The notes beneath the pieces are model-generated. The model was not told the DNA's origin and searched no databases. It worked only from the letters and a program-made list of their open reading frames with translations. This document shows, in pieces, positions 46,695-55,969 of a stretch of DNA of 64,000 nucleotides; the first letter of the stretch is position 1, and each line of letters starts with the position of its first letter. A program made the translations under genes and the position numbers. Source of the stretch: Pseudooceanicola nanhaiensis (GTDB lineage: Bacteria > Pseudomonadota > Alphaproteobacteria > Rhodobacterales > Rhodobacteraceae); contig NZ_JAIUZP010000007.1 in the NCBI RefSeq assembly GCF_020171315.1, positions 248,001 through 312,000 on the forward strand. The letters run 5' to 3'.

Positions 46695-48062
46695 ATGATT
46701 GATTGGTCGCCCGAGGGGATCGACACCGGGAAACCCCGCTACCTCGCGATTGCGGATGCCATCGCGCGTGACATCCAGTCGGGACAGCTGGGCAGCGGCG
46801 ACCGGTTGCCGCCGCAACGCCGGCTGGCGACCACCTTGGGGATCGACTTCACGACCGTCTCGCGCGCCTATTCCGAAGCGCAGGCGCGCGGCCTGGTCAC
46901 CAGCCACGTCGGGCGCGGCACTTTCGTCAGCGAACGCGCCGGCGCCCCGGCAGAGGATCCCGAGCGCAAGCGCGCCGAGGATCTGTCGATGAACATGCCG
47001 CCCGAGCCGACCGACCCCGAGCTGGTGGGGCGTATGAAGGGCGGGCTCGACTATGTCTCGGCCAACCTGATCGACCTGCTGCGCTACCAGGCGCCCATCG
47101 GCACGGAACGGGATCGTACGGCCGCGTCCAGCTGGCTCAGCATGCGTGGCATGGTCCCCTCGATGGAGCGGGTGGCCGTGACGCCCGGCGCCCATGCCAC
47201 CATGGCCGCCATCCTGTCGATCATCACCAAGCCTGGCGATACCGTGCTGTGCGAAAGCGTGACCTATCCCGGTATCCGCAATATCGCGGCACGCTTCCGG
47301 GTGAACCTTGTCGGGCTCGAGATGGATGAACACGGGGTCACGCCCGCGGCGCTGGACACTTCGATCCGAGAGCATTCCCCCAAGGCACTGTACCTGAACC
47401 CGACCCTGCAGAACCCCACGACGCTGACCATTCCGGTCGAGCGGCGGCTGGAGCTTGCGGATGTGCTGCGGACCCATGAGTTGACGCTGATCGAGGATGA
47501 CGCCTATGGCTTCATCCCCGCCAAGGCGCCGGCGCCGATCGCGCTGTCCGCCCCGGACCTGACCTGGCACATCGGCGGGCTGGCGAAATGCATCGGGGCC
47601 GGGCTGCGGCTCGCCTTTACCATCGCGCCCTCGCCGCGCTGTGCCCTGCGGCTGGCGCAGGCGATCCGGACGCTGTCGGTCATGCCCTCGCCACTGTCCA
47701 TGGCGCTGACGACCCAGTGGATCGAGGATGGCACCGCCGACGGCATCCGCCGCTTCATTCGGTCCGAAAGCGCCGCCCGTCAGGCCATCGCACGCGAGGC
47801 GCTGGAGGGGGTCGACTATGTGACGGCCGAGAACGCGTTTAACATCTGGCTGACCCTGCCGCCGGGCGTGGGGCGCGCCGATGTGGTGGCGCGGATGGCG
47901 GGCCGGTCGCTGGGGTTGATGCCCTCGGACGCCTTTACCGTCGCCGGTCAGCCGGGGGAAAAGCTGCGGGTCTGCCTTGGTGGATCGGTCACCCGTGAAG
48001 GCCTGCGGGACAACCTCTACCTGCTGGCCAACACGCTGTCGCCGCATGCCTTCATGGGCTGA
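46695..48062 (+). CDS. MocR/GabR-type regulator (GntR winged helix fused to an aminotransferase-like PLP domain)
   Basis: 455 residues. The winged helix-turn-helix at about 15-80 reads AIADAIARDIQSGQLGSGDRLP and TVSRAYSEAQARGLV. It is followed by a class I aminotransferase-like domain with an Asp in EDDAYGF and the PLP Lys in IGGLAKCIGAGLRLAF. AGGAG lies 9 bases before the ATG at 46695; the TTG two codons upstream is less likely. It is divergent from nitB and probably senses an amine or amino acid through PLP. Known Nit1C clusters often have other regulator types here. Confidence 0.9.
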   Translation: MIDWSPEGIDTGKPRYLAIADAIARDIQSGQLGSGDRLPPQRRLATTLGIDFTTVSRAYSEAQARGLVTSHVGRGTFVSERAGAPAEDPERKRAEDLSMNMPPEPTDPELVGRMKGGLDYVSANLIDLLRYQAPIGTERDRTAASSWLSMRGMVPSMERVAVTPGAHATMAAILSIITKPGDTVLCESVTYPGIRNIAARFRVNLVGLEMDEHGVTPAALDTSIREHSPKALYLNPTLQNPTTLTIPVERRLELADVLRTHELTLIEDDAYGFIPAKAPAPIALSAPDLTWHIGGLAKCIGAGLRLAFTIAPSPRCALRLAQAIRTLSVMPSPLSMALTTQWIEDGTADGIRRFIRSESAARQAIAREALEGVDYVTAENAFNIWLTLPPGVGRADVVARMAGRSLGLMPSDAFTVAGQPGEKLRVCLGGSVTREGLRDNLYLLANTLSPHAFMG

Positions 48063-48065
48063 GCG

Positions 48066-48959
48066 CTAGCCAAGCCGTTCCGCCAGAAAGTCGACCAGCG
48101 CCCGCACGCGCGCGGGCAACGGCGGCTCGCCGACAAAGACGGCGTGCACCGGATGCGCCTCGCCGGCGGCGTGGCTGGCAAGCACCTCGCGCAGGCGACC
48201 GGCCTGCAGGTCTTCCTCGACCGCAAACCGGGCGACACGCGCGATGCCAAGCCCGGCAACCGCCATCATCCCCAGGGCTTCGCCGCTGTTGGCCTGATAG
48301 CTGCCGTTGACCAGCACCTCGTGCGGCTGCCCGTTCGTGCAAAAGGGCCAGCGGGCGCGGGACGGATCGAAGTTGAACAGCAGGCACTGATGCTGGCGAA
48401 GATCGCCCGGCTGGCGTGGCGTCCCCCAGCGGGCCAGGTAACTGGGCGCGGCGACGATCACCATCGGCTCGTCCGCCAGCTTGCGCGCCATGAGGGCGCT
48501 GTCGCGCAGCGGGCCAAAGCGGATGGCCACATCGGTGGCGCCCTGGGCCGGGTCCTCCATCAGGTCGGTCAGGGTCAGGTCGATCTGCACATCGGGATAG
48601 AGCCGGGCAAAGGGTTCCAGCAGCGGCACGATCCTGAGCCTCCCGTGGGAGACCGCAGCCGACAGTCGCAGCAGGCCCGAGGGCCCCTTGTCCGCGCTGA
48701 TCTCCTCCTCCGCGGTGTCGAGATCGGCCAGGATGCGGCGCGCGATCAGGCCATAGCGCTGGCCTTCCTGCGTCAGCTTCAGCGCGCGGGTCGAGCGGGT
48801 CAGCAGGCGCACGCCAAGGCGCGCCTCGGTCCGGTCCAGGGTCCGGCTGACGCCGGAAGGGGTCATGCCAAGGCGGCGCGCCGCGGCCGAAAAGCTGCCT
48901 TCGTCCTGCACGGCGACAAAGACCTCCATCGCACGCAACCGATCGGGGGAGGGGATCAT
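48066..48959 (-). CDS. LysR-family transcriptional regulator
   Basis: 297 residues. The N-terminal HTH reads RAMEVFVAVQDEGSFSAAARRLGMTPSGVSRTLDRTEARLGVRLL. A periplasmic-binding-like effector domain follows, including GLLRLSAAVSHGRLRIVPLLEPF. It ends 3 bases from the MocR stop (convergent) and is divergent from the MFS exporter at 49088, which it probably regulates. Confidence 0.92.
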   Translation of the reverse strand: MIPSPDRLRAMEVFVAVQDEGSFSAAARRLGMTPSGVSRTLDRTEARLGVRLLTRSTRALKLTQEGQRYGLIARRILADLDTAEEEISADKGPSGLLRLSAAVSHGRLRIVPLLEPFARLYPDVQIDLTLTDLMEDPAQGATDVAIRFGPLRDSALMARKLADEPMVIVAAPSYLARWGTPRQPGDLRQHQCLLFNFDPSRARWPFCTNGQPHEVLVNGSYQANSGEALGMMAVAGLGIARVARFAVEEDLQAGRLREVLASHAAGEAHPVHAVFVGEPPLPARVRALVDFLAERLG

Positions 48960-49087
48960 CTTTGACTCCAGATCACAGATGGATTGCCTGGTGGGGTTCT
49001 AAACGCGGGGTCGGATTTCGTCCATAGCGGGGCCAACGCCCCCGATGCCCTGCATGCGGGGCCTTGTCCGTATGAAAGGCTGCACAG

Positions 49088-50245
49088 ATGAAACTGAACC
49101 CGGCGCTTGCCGCGCTTTCCCTTGGATCTTTTGCCATCGGCCTGACCGAGTTCTCGCCGATGGGCCTGTTGCCAACGATTGCGGGGGACCTGGCTGTATC
49201 CATCCCCGATGCGGGGCTGATCGTGACCGCCTATGCCTTTGGGGTGATGATCTTTGCCCCGGTGGTCACGCTGGCCGGCGCACGCATGGCGCGCAACCGC
49301 CTGTTGATCCTGCTGGCGCTGGTGCTGGCGGCGGGCAACCTGCTGTCCGCGGCCGCGCCATCCTTTGCCGTTCTGCTGGTGGCGCGCGTGTTGTCTGCGC
49401 TGTGTCAGGGCACCTTCTTTGGCGTGGGGGCCATCGTGGCGGCCGGGCTGGTGGCGCTGGGCCGTCAGGCGGGGGCCGTGGCGGCGGTCTTCATGGGGCT
49501 GACCGTGGCCAATGTCATCGGTGTCCCCGCCATGACCTGGCTGGGCGAAGCGACCGCGTGGCGGCTGCCCTTTGTCGTGATCGCCGCATTGGGGGTCCTG
49601 ACCGCGCTGGCGCTGAGCCGCGCCTTGCCGTCGATCCCCGCGCCTGAAGGGGCGGACGTGCGCAAGGAAATCGGCGTCATGCTGAGCCGCCCGGTCCTGT
49701 TCGCGCTGGGGATGACGGTGCTGACCTCGACGGGGCAGTTCACGGTGTTCACCTATGTCGCGCCCATCCTGCAGGATGCCACGGGCGCCTCGGGCGGGCT
49801 GGTGACGCTGGCGCTGGTGGTGATCGGCCTGGGGATGAGCGTGGGCAACGTGCTGGGCGGGCGCGCGGCGGACAGGTCGCTGCGGGCGACGCTGATCGGC
49901 ACGCTGGTCGGGCTGATCGTCCTGCTGGCGATCCTGCCGCTGGCATTGCCTCACGTGGTGCCGACGCTTGCGCTGCTGTTCATCTGGGGCGGGCTCTGCT
50001 TTGCGCTGGTGCCGACGATGCAGATGCGCGTGATGGGGGCGGCGGGCGACGCGCCCAGCCTGGCGTCCTCGGTCAACATCGGGGCGTTCAACCTGGGCAA
50101 CGGTCTGGGCGCGCTGGTCGGCGGCATGGTGATCCGCCTGGGCCTTGGCTATCCCGACATCGCGCTGGCGAGCGCGGTCGTCTTCGCGATCCCGCTGGGG
50201 ATCGTCCTGCTGCAGGGTCGGGGCCGCGCGCAAGCGACGGTGTGA
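49088..50245 (+). CDS. MFS transporter (AraJ/YdhP-like efflux permease)
   Basis: 385 residues with about twelve spans. The N-terminus ALSLGSFAIGLTEFSPMGLLPTIA is the mark of the DHA1 sugar/drug efflux group. The motif-A region is LAGARMARNRLLIL. It probably exports a small toxic compound and is controlled by the divergent LysR regulator. A bidirectional terminator follows 23 bases after the stop. Confidence 0.9.
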   Translation: MKLNPALAALSLGSFAIGLTEFSPMGLLPTIAGDLAVSIPDAGLIVTAYAFGVMIFAPVVTLAGARMARNRLLILLALVLAAGNLLSAAAPSFAVLLVARVLSALCQGTFFGVGAIVAAGLVALGRQAGAVAAVFMGLTVANVIGVPAMTWLGEATAWRLPFVVIAALGVLTALALSRALPSIPAPEGADVRKEIGVMLSRPVLFALGMTVLTSTGQFTVFTYVAPILQDATGASGGLVTLALVVIGLGMSVGNVLGGRAADRSLRATLIGTLVGLIVLLAILPLALPHVVPTLALLFIWGGLCFALVPTMQMRVMGAAGDAPSLASSVNIGAFNLGNGLGALVGGMVIRLGLGYPDIALASAVVFAIPLGIVLLQGRGRAQATV

Positions 50246-50268
50246 TCCTTCCGTACCCCGTGAACAGG

Positions 50269-50294
50269 AAAGGCAGCGCCGTGGCGCTGCCTTT
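50269..50294. terminator. Hairpin terminator between convergent MFS and sugar-type ABC genes
   Basis: AAAGGCAGCGCC and its complement GGCGCTGCCTTT separated by 2 bases (functionally an 11-pair stem with a small loop). A/T bases flank both sides, so it can serve both directions. Confidence 0.85.
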
Positions 50295-50316
50295 GTCGTC
50301 TAGGCCGTGAGGTCGA

Positions 50317-51294
50317 TCACTTGGTCGGCCAGGGTTGGCAGACCTCATCCACGTTTTCGGCGGTGACCATGGGGTGGGGGACGTAGACCGATTTCGGCAT
50401 CTCCGCGCCGGTGAACAGGTCGACCATGGATTGCACGGCAAAGGTCGCCTCATCCACGGGCGATTGCAGGACGGTCCCGTATTGCAGGCCGGCCTTGATG
50501 TTCTTGATGCCCACCGGTTCGCAGCCGTCGCCGATCATCGCCATCTGGGTCGGGTCGAGGCCGGCGCGCTCGGCCGCGATCAGCACGCCCTGCATCATGA
50601 TGTCCTCGGCCGCGTAGACGCCCTTGATCTGGTCGCCGTACTTGGTGAAGAGGCCCGCCGCGGCCTGGGTCGAGGTGCCGGTGTCCCAGTTGCCGGGCTG
50701 CGCGCCGAGGATTTCCATCTCGGGGGCCAGTTTCGCCAGCGTCTCGGTAAAGCCCTTGGTCATCGAAATCGTCTGGGCCTGGCCCACCATCCCGGTGATC
50801 ATGATCACGCCGCCGGTCTTTTCCATGCCCTTGGCGTCCAGCGCCTGCACCATCAGCTGCGCCGCTTTCGAGCCACGCTCTTCGTAGTTGCCGCCCGAGT
50901 ATTGCACCCAGAGGTCCTCGCGCGCCTGATCGGGCTGCACGTCGATCAGCAACAGGGGGATGCCTGCGCGCTGCACCTTGCGCATGGCGGGGAACAGGGC
51001 GGTGCCGTCGATGGTCCACATGAGGATCGCGTCGGGCTTCTTGGCGATGGCCTGATCGACCTGCGTGGCCTGCTGGGCGGCGTCGAACTTGTTGGTTACG
51101 ACCTCCAGATTGATGCCCTTGTCGGCGGCCATCTTGCGGATCTGGTCGTTGTAGACGGCGCAGTATTCGCAGATGTCGTCAGCGCCGAGGAAGATCACGC
51201 TCTTGCCGTCCTGCGCCCCGTCGGCGGCCATGCCGGCCGTGGCAAGGAACGATCCGGCGAGCAGCGCGCCGAGGGTGGTCCGAAGTTTCGTCAT
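50317..51294 (-). CDS. Ribose/sugar-type ABC transporter periplasmic binding protein
   Basis: 325 residues. A signal peptide is cleaved near GMAADG at residue 23. The fold is that of Peripla_BP_4, with VIFLGADDICEYCAVYNDQIRKMA near residue 33. Two Cys in EYC and DDIC are unusual for the family. GVYAAEDIMMQG and GDGCEPVGI line the second half of the cleft. The ABC components are ribose/xylose-like, but the operon begins with a ureohydrolase-like gene, so the ligand may be a nitrogen compound rather than a sugar. Confidence 0.88.
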   Translation of the reverse strand: MTKLRTTLGALLAGSFLATAGMAADGAQDGKSVIFLGADDICEYCAVYNDQIRKMAADKGINLEVVTNKFDAAQQATQVDQAIAKKPDAILMWTIDGTALFPAMRKVQRAGIPLLLIDVQPDQAREDLWVQYSGGNYEERGSKAAQLMVQALDAKGMEKTGGVIMITGMVGQAQTISMTKGFTETLAKLAPEMEILGAQPGNWDTGTSTQAAAGLFTKYGDQIKGVYAAEDIMMQGVLIAAERAGLDPTQMAMIGDGCEPVGIKNIKAGLQYGTVLQSPVDEATFAVQSMVDLFTGAEMPKSVYVPHPMVTAENVDEVCQPWPTK

Positions 51295-51330
51295 GTCTTA
51301 GTCCTTCCTGTTGATATGTGTTTGAGGGGA

Positions 51331-52287
51331 TTAGGCGAGCCGGGCCCGCAGCCAGGCGGCAGGCGCGCCGCCGGCCAGAACCGCGATCAGCAGAACGGCA
51401 CCGTTCAGCAGCAGGATCGCCGGAGAGCTGGCACCGATCAGCCCCAGCCCGTTGTTGAGAACCGCCAGCACCAGCACGCCGATGGCGACGCCGAAGGGTC
51501 GCCCGACGCCGCCGGACAGGGCCACACCGCCCAGGATCGCGGCCGAGGCCGCCTGGAGCAGCAGGTTGGCCCCGAAGGTCGACGAGGCGCGCCCCAGCGT
51601 GATCGCCAGCAGGGCGCCCGCCAGGGCGGCGAACAGCCCGCTGAGCACGAAAGAGGTGATGATGGCGCCGGGTACGTTGGCGCCCGCCATGGTGGCGGCC
51701 TTGCGGTGACTGCCGGCGGCGATGATGTCGCGCCCCATCCGGGTGAAGGCCAGCATCAAGCCCGTTGCCACGAAGAGCGCGATGGTCAGGGTCGAGCGCG
51801 GCGAGAGCACGGCGAACCAATCCATGTTGAACGCATCGGTCAGGTCGTAGTTGGCAAAGCTGACGGCCTGTCCGCCTTCCAGCCAGACGGCGAAGCCGGA
51901 CAGCAGGATCATCACGCCCAGCGTCGTCACAAGGGACGAGACGTTCAGTTTCAGTGTCACCAGGCCGTTGAACAGCCCGACCAGCGCGCCAAAGCCCAGG
52001 GCGGCCAGAAGGCCGAAAAGGGCGCTCTCGGTTCCGCATTTCAGCATGATGAGGCCGGCCACGGCGACCATCGCGCCGCCTGACAGGTCAAATTCGCCGG
52101 CCAGCATGGTCAGGGCCAATCCCAGGGCGACGAGGCCGAGCAGGGCAAAGGTTTCGCCCAGGGCATAGAGGTTGCCGGGGGCCAGGAAATAGGCGTTCGC
52201 CAGCGTGAATAGGGTGCCCATGGCCAGCAGCAGCAGCCAGCGCAGGGCCAGAAGCGGGTTTTCGGCGATGTGTTTCAGCAGGGTCAT
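51331..52287 (-). CDS. Ribose-type ABC transporter permease
   Basis: 318 residues with eight to ten hydrophobic segments and the BPD_transp_2 pattern LAGEFDLSGGAMVAVAGLI, VTTLGVMILLSGFAVWLEGGQ, and FTRMGRDIIAAGSHRKAATMAG as the coupling loop. It follows the second permease with a 15-base gap. The two permeases form a heterodimeric channel. Confidence 0.9.
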   Translation of the reverse strand: MTLLKHIAENPLLALRWLLLLAMGTLFTLANAYFLAPGNLYALGETFALLGLVALGLALTMLAGEFDLSGGAMVAVAGLIMLKCGTESALFGLLAALGFGALVGLFNGLVTLKLNVSSLVTTLGVMILLSGFAVWLEGGQAVSFANYDLTDAFNMDWFAVLSPRSTLTIALFVATGLMLAFTRMGRDIIAAGSHRKAATMAGANVPGAIITSFVLSGLFAALAGALLAITLGRASSTFGANLLLQAASAAILGGVALSGGVGRPFGVAIGVLVLAVLNNGLGLIGASSPAILLLNGAVLLIAVLAGGAPAAWLRARLA

Positions 52288-52302
52288 GTCTCGGTCCCTT
52301 TC

Positions 52303-53277
52303 TCAGCGCGACTTGCGGGCCAGCAGGGCGCCGGCGGTCACGGCCACCAGCACAGCCAGGCCCTTGACCATGAGCTGCACCTCGTAGGCGAAGTTGTTGA
52401 CGAGCAGGATGTTGGTGAGCACGGCCAGGAACAGCGTCCCCGAGGCGACGTCGATGATCCGTCCGCGTCCGCCGCCGATGGCGATCCCGCCCACGAGCAT
52501 TGCGGCGATGGCGCTGAAGTCGAGGTCGGCCCCGACCCGCAGGTTGCCCGTGCCGGATTGCGCAGCGATCAGCGCGCCGGCGATGGCGGCGCCGGCCCCG
52601 GCCAGCACATAGGACAGGATCACCATCCGCGTGACGCGCAGCCCGGCCAGTTCGGCGGCATCGGGATTGGTGCCCCGCAGGCGCAGCTCCCACCCGGCGC
52701 GGGTACGTTGCATCAGAACCTCGCCCACGATGACGATGGCGGCGAACAGCACGGCCTGCCACGGGACGCCCGGCACGATGGTGCCGCTGCCCAGCCAGGT
52801 GGGGCCGCCCTCTGCCAGCACGGTCCGGCCGTCTGAAACCCAGGTCGCCAGACCCGCGATCAGCGATCCCGCCGCGATGGTCGAGATGATGGCGTTGCAG
52901 CGCAGCCAGCCGACAACCAGCCCCTGTAGCGCCCCGAAGGCCACGCCCAGCAACAGGCTGGCGGCAAGGGCCGGCCAGACGCCGAGGCCGGAGGCCATGA
53001 TGAAGACAATCGAGGAAAAGGCCGCCGTCGCGCCCAGCGACAGTGCGAAGAGGTTGCCGCTGATCGTGACCGAGGCGAGGCCCACCGCCGCGATCCCCAC
53101 GGTCGAGGCTGCGTAGAGGATCGACGAGAGGTTGGCGGCGCTGGCAAAGTTGTCGATGCTGACGCAGGCCAGCAGGAACATCACGACCGTGGCGATCTGG
53201 ATCACCGTGGCCTGAACGCGGGCGGGGGCGAACAGCCCCGACAGGCGCGAAGAGGGGGCGAGGGTGGCGGTGCTCAT
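52303..53277 (-). CDS. Ribose-type ABC transporter permease
   Basis: 324 residues of the same family as its neighbour. TISGNLFALSLGATAAFSSIV replaces the usual DLSVG motif, and the coupling loop reads LRLRGTNPDAAELAGLRV. It overlaps the ATPase gene by 4 bases. The C-terminus ends in RKSR. Confidence 0.9.
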   Translation of the reverse strand: MSTATLAPSSRLSGLFAPARVQATVIQIATVVMFLLACVSIDNFASAANLSSILYAASTVGIAAVGLASVTISGNLFALSLGATAAFSSIVFIMASGLGVWPALAASLLLGVAFGALQGLVVGWLRCNAIISTIAAGSLIAGLATWVSDGRTVLAEGGPTWLGSGTIVPGVPWQAVLFAAIVIVGEVLMQRTRAGWELRLRGTNPDAAELAGLRVTRMVILSYVLAGAGAAIAGALIAAQSGTGNLRVGADLDFSAIAAMLVGGIAIGGGRGRIIDVASGTLFLAVLTNILLVNNFAYEVQLMVKGLAVLVAVTAGALLARKSR

Positions 53278-54791
53278 GCGGCTGCCTCCGTGTCTGGGGT
53301 GTCGGGACCGTGAAGGATGTCGTGCAGGATCGCGTCCGCATCCATGTCGGGGCGCAGTGCATCGCGCACGCGCGTCCCGCGATAGAAGGTCACGATCCGG
53401 TCGGAGGCATCGAGAACCTCTTCGAGGTCGGTCGAGTAGAAGAGGATGGTCAGGCCCTCGGCCTTCGCGAGGCTGCGCAGCTGGTCATAGATCTCGGCCC
53501 GCGCGCCGATGTCGACGCCGCGCGTCGGCTCGTTCAACGCCAGCAGGCGTGGCCCCAGCGCCGCCGCCTTGCCCAGCGAAACCTTCTGCTGGTTGCCCCC
53601 CGACAGGGTCGAGACATCATGGGGCAGGCGGGCCGGATCAAGGGCAAAGCCGCGCGCCAGTTCCGCGGCGCGCGCGCGGACGGTGGCCGGCATCATCCAG
53701 CCCCGGCGCGACACACGGCCGAGGATCTGGCTGACCAGGTTGGTTCCGATCGGCGCCTCGAGGAAGACGCCGCGCTTTGCGCGATCTTCCGAGACATAGG
53801 CGATCCCGGCGGCATAGGCCTCGGCTACCGTGCGCGGCGTGCTGGCGGCCCCGTCGAGCGACAGCGTGCCACGTGCAGGATGCAGGCCAACGAGGCTTTC
53901 CAGAAGCGTATCCGCACCCGAGCCCAGCTGCCCGACAAGCGAGACGATCTGGCCGGGCTGCACGTCGAGGTCCAGGGGCGCAAAGCGACCCGGAAGCGTC
54001 CAGCCCCGCAGCGACAGGCGCGGCGACACGCCATTGCGGGCATGGCTGGGGGCGATCTCGCCGGTGTGGATTTCATGGCCGATCATCGCCTCGACCAGCC
54101 GGGCGTTGGTCAGATCGGCCGTGTTGGCGGTCATCACGTGCTGCCCCGAGCGCAGGACGGTGACCCGGTCGGTCAGCGCAAAGATCTCGTTCAGCCGGTG
54201 CGAGATGATGACGATGGTCGTGCCCTTTTCGGCCTTGAGACGGCGCAGCACGGCAAAGACCTTTTCGATCTCGCCATCGGACAGGGTCGCCGTCGGTTCG
54301 TCGAGCAGCAGCACGCGGGCGCCGCGTGCGATGCCCCGCGCGATCTCGATCAGCTGGCGTTCGGCCAGCGGCAGGGTGTCGGCCAGCGCATCCAGCGGAA
54401 CATGGGCAAGGCCGACAGAGTCGAGCACCTCGCGCACATGCGCCCGGAAGGGGCCGCGACGGTACAGCGCGCCGACCTCGCGTGCGCCTAGCATCACGTT
54501 GTCGAGCACGCTCAGGTGCGGGATGATCGACAGCTCCTGGTGCACGATCGACAGCAGAGCAGGATCGACGGGCGTGCCCAGCGTGACACGCATGCCGCCA
54601 ATGCCTAACTCGCCCTCGTCCGGCATGACAAAACCGCCGAGGATCTTCACCAGCGTGCTTTTGCCTGCGCCGTTTTCGCCGCACAGGCCGTGGATTTCAC
54701 CCTCGGCCAGGTCGATGTCCATGCCGCGCAGGGCGCGGACGCCGCCGTAACTTTTCTTCAGCCCACGGGCGCTGAGGATCGGGGCGCTCAT
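53274..54791 (-). CDS. Ribose-type ABC transporter ATPase with two nucleotide-binding domains
   Basis: 505 residues, the length of RbsA/XylG-type ATPases. Domain one has Walker A GENGAGKST near residue 40 and a LAERQLIEIAR signature near 145. Domain two has a degenerate Walker A (GQLGSGADTL) and signature LSGGNQQKV near 395, the usual asymmetry of this group. It overlaps the ureohydrolase-like gene upstream by 4 bases (ATGA) and the permease downstream by 4 bases. Confidence 0.92.
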   Translation of the reverse strand: MSAPILSARGLKKSYGGVRALRGMDIDLAEGEIHGLCGENGAGKSTLVKILGGFVMPDEGELGIGGMRVTLGTPVDPALLSIVHQELSIIPHLSVLDNVMLGAREVGALYRRGPFRAHVREVLDSVGLAHVPLDALADTLPLAERQLIEIARGIARGARVLLLDEPTATLSDGEIEKVFAVLRRLKAEKGTTIVIISHRLNEIFALTDRVTVLRSGQHVMTANTADLTNARLVEAMIGHEIHTGEIAPSHARNGVSPRLSLRGWTLPGRFAPLDLDVQPGQIVSLVGQLGSGADTLLESLVGLHPARGTLSLDGAASTPRTVAEAYAAGIAYVSEDRAKRGVFLEAPIGTNLVSQILGRVSRRGWMMPATVRARAAELARGFALDPARLPHDVSTLSGGNQQKVSLGKAAALGPRLLALNEPTRGVDIGARAEIYDQLRSLAKAEGLTILFYSTDLEEVLDASDRIVTFYRGTRVRDALRPDMDADAILHDILHGPDTPDTEAAA

Positions 54792-55672
54792 GGCTCTTCG
54801 CCCCCTGCGAGGGGCAGCGCGGCCAGCGCCCTGGAAAGGTCGATCATGCCCCAGGGCAGAAACTCGGTGATTGCCAGCCCGACGATGTCGAGGGTCGCGC
54901 CGACGTCGCGCAGCAGGGTCAGGATTTCATCCAGCTCCAGCTTGCCGGTGGCGATGCCGTCAAAGGCGCCGGCGGGGGCGTGGGGGTTGTTGAACAGCAG
55001 GTAGTCGCGCCCCGCGGGCGACAGCACGTCGAGGTCGAAGTGCACGGCAACCTTCGTCGCGCCCGAGGCCTTAAGCCATGCGGTGACCGCGCCGGTATCA
55101 GCACGCAGTGCGGCGGGGTCGATATTGGTCATGCCGCGGTCGGCCAGATAGGCGGCTTCGCCCTCCATCATGTCGTTCACCCCGACGTAGAGAACGCGTG
55201 CCGGGTCGATGGTGCGGGTGACGCATTTGGTGAAATCGGCGTCGCCGTCGCCCAGCAGCATGGCCAGCACATGGGCGTGGGCATGGCTGAACTGGCTCTT
55301 GTTCATCACGTCCGGGTGCGCATCGATCCAGAGAACCGCAAGGTCATCCCCGTAGGTCTCGGAGAGGTAGGCGATGGGCGCCAGATCGACGAGGCAATCG
55401 CCGCCGACGGTCAGGATCGCCTCGGGGGCGTGGTCCGCGATCGCGGCAACGGCGGCATCCAGCTGTGCCACGAGGGCCACGCGGGACTTGATCCCGTCCA
55501 CCGGCGCCCGATCGGCCGTCGCCGCCAGCGGGACGGGGATGGTGGCGACGGGCCCGGTTGCATCGGGCAGCAGGGCCTCAAGCACCTTGGCGCCGACGCG
55601 GTAGGCGGGTTCATCGCCACCCTGCCATTGCGGCATCACGAGGCGCAGGGTGTTCGCGGGAGTGCGGGTCAT
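54788..55672 (-). CDS. Ureohydrolase-like (arginase/agmatinase superfamily) protein with altered metal motif
   Basis: 294 residues. The superfamily pattern is present: VGGDCLVD near residue 90, WIDAHPDV near 115, SHAHAHVLAML near 125, and HFDLDVLSP near 225. In typical arginases the first motif is GGDHS and supplies a metal-binding His; here it is GGDC, and S/T-x-D-x-D-x-x-D-P is changed to HFDLDVLSP. It may bind one metal or act on a different C-N bond. GGAGG lies 6 bases before the ATG. First gene of the ABC operon, so it probably acts on the imported compound. Confidence 0.75.
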   Translation of the reverse strand: MTRTPANTLRLVMPQWQGGDEPAYRVGAKVLEALLPDATGPVATIPVPLAATADRAPVDGIKSRVALVAQLDAAVAAIADHAPEAILTVGGDCLVDLAPIAYLSETYGDDLAVLWIDAHPDVMNKSQFSHAHAHVLAMLLGDGDADFTKCVTRTIDPARVLYVGVNDMMEGEAAYLADRGMTNIDPAALRADTGAVTAWLKASGATKVAVHFDLDVLSPAGRDYLLFNNPHAPAGAFDGIATGKLELDEILTLLRDVGATLDIVGLAITEFLPWGMIDLSRALAALPLAGGEEP

Positions 55673-55969
55673 GGGGACCTCCGTCGTCAAAGTCATTCGT
55701 TGGCTCTGAAACTGGAGAAAACTGGGCCCGACCGCTCGACCGGGGCCGTCAGATTCTCGGACTCCCCGGCCAATCCGTGGGGCGGTTCTGTCGGGTCTGT
55801 CCGTTTCGGGGCTCTCGTTTTGCCTGTTTATTGGGCGATCTTGGCGCCGATCCGGGGTCTGCTTCAGGGAAAACAGGGGAATCCGACCGGTTTGGGGCGG
55901 CGGCCCCTCGTGCGGTCGGGTGAAATGCTGCATGACATTGCGATCCTTCCGAAGCCCCGGAGAGAGCCC

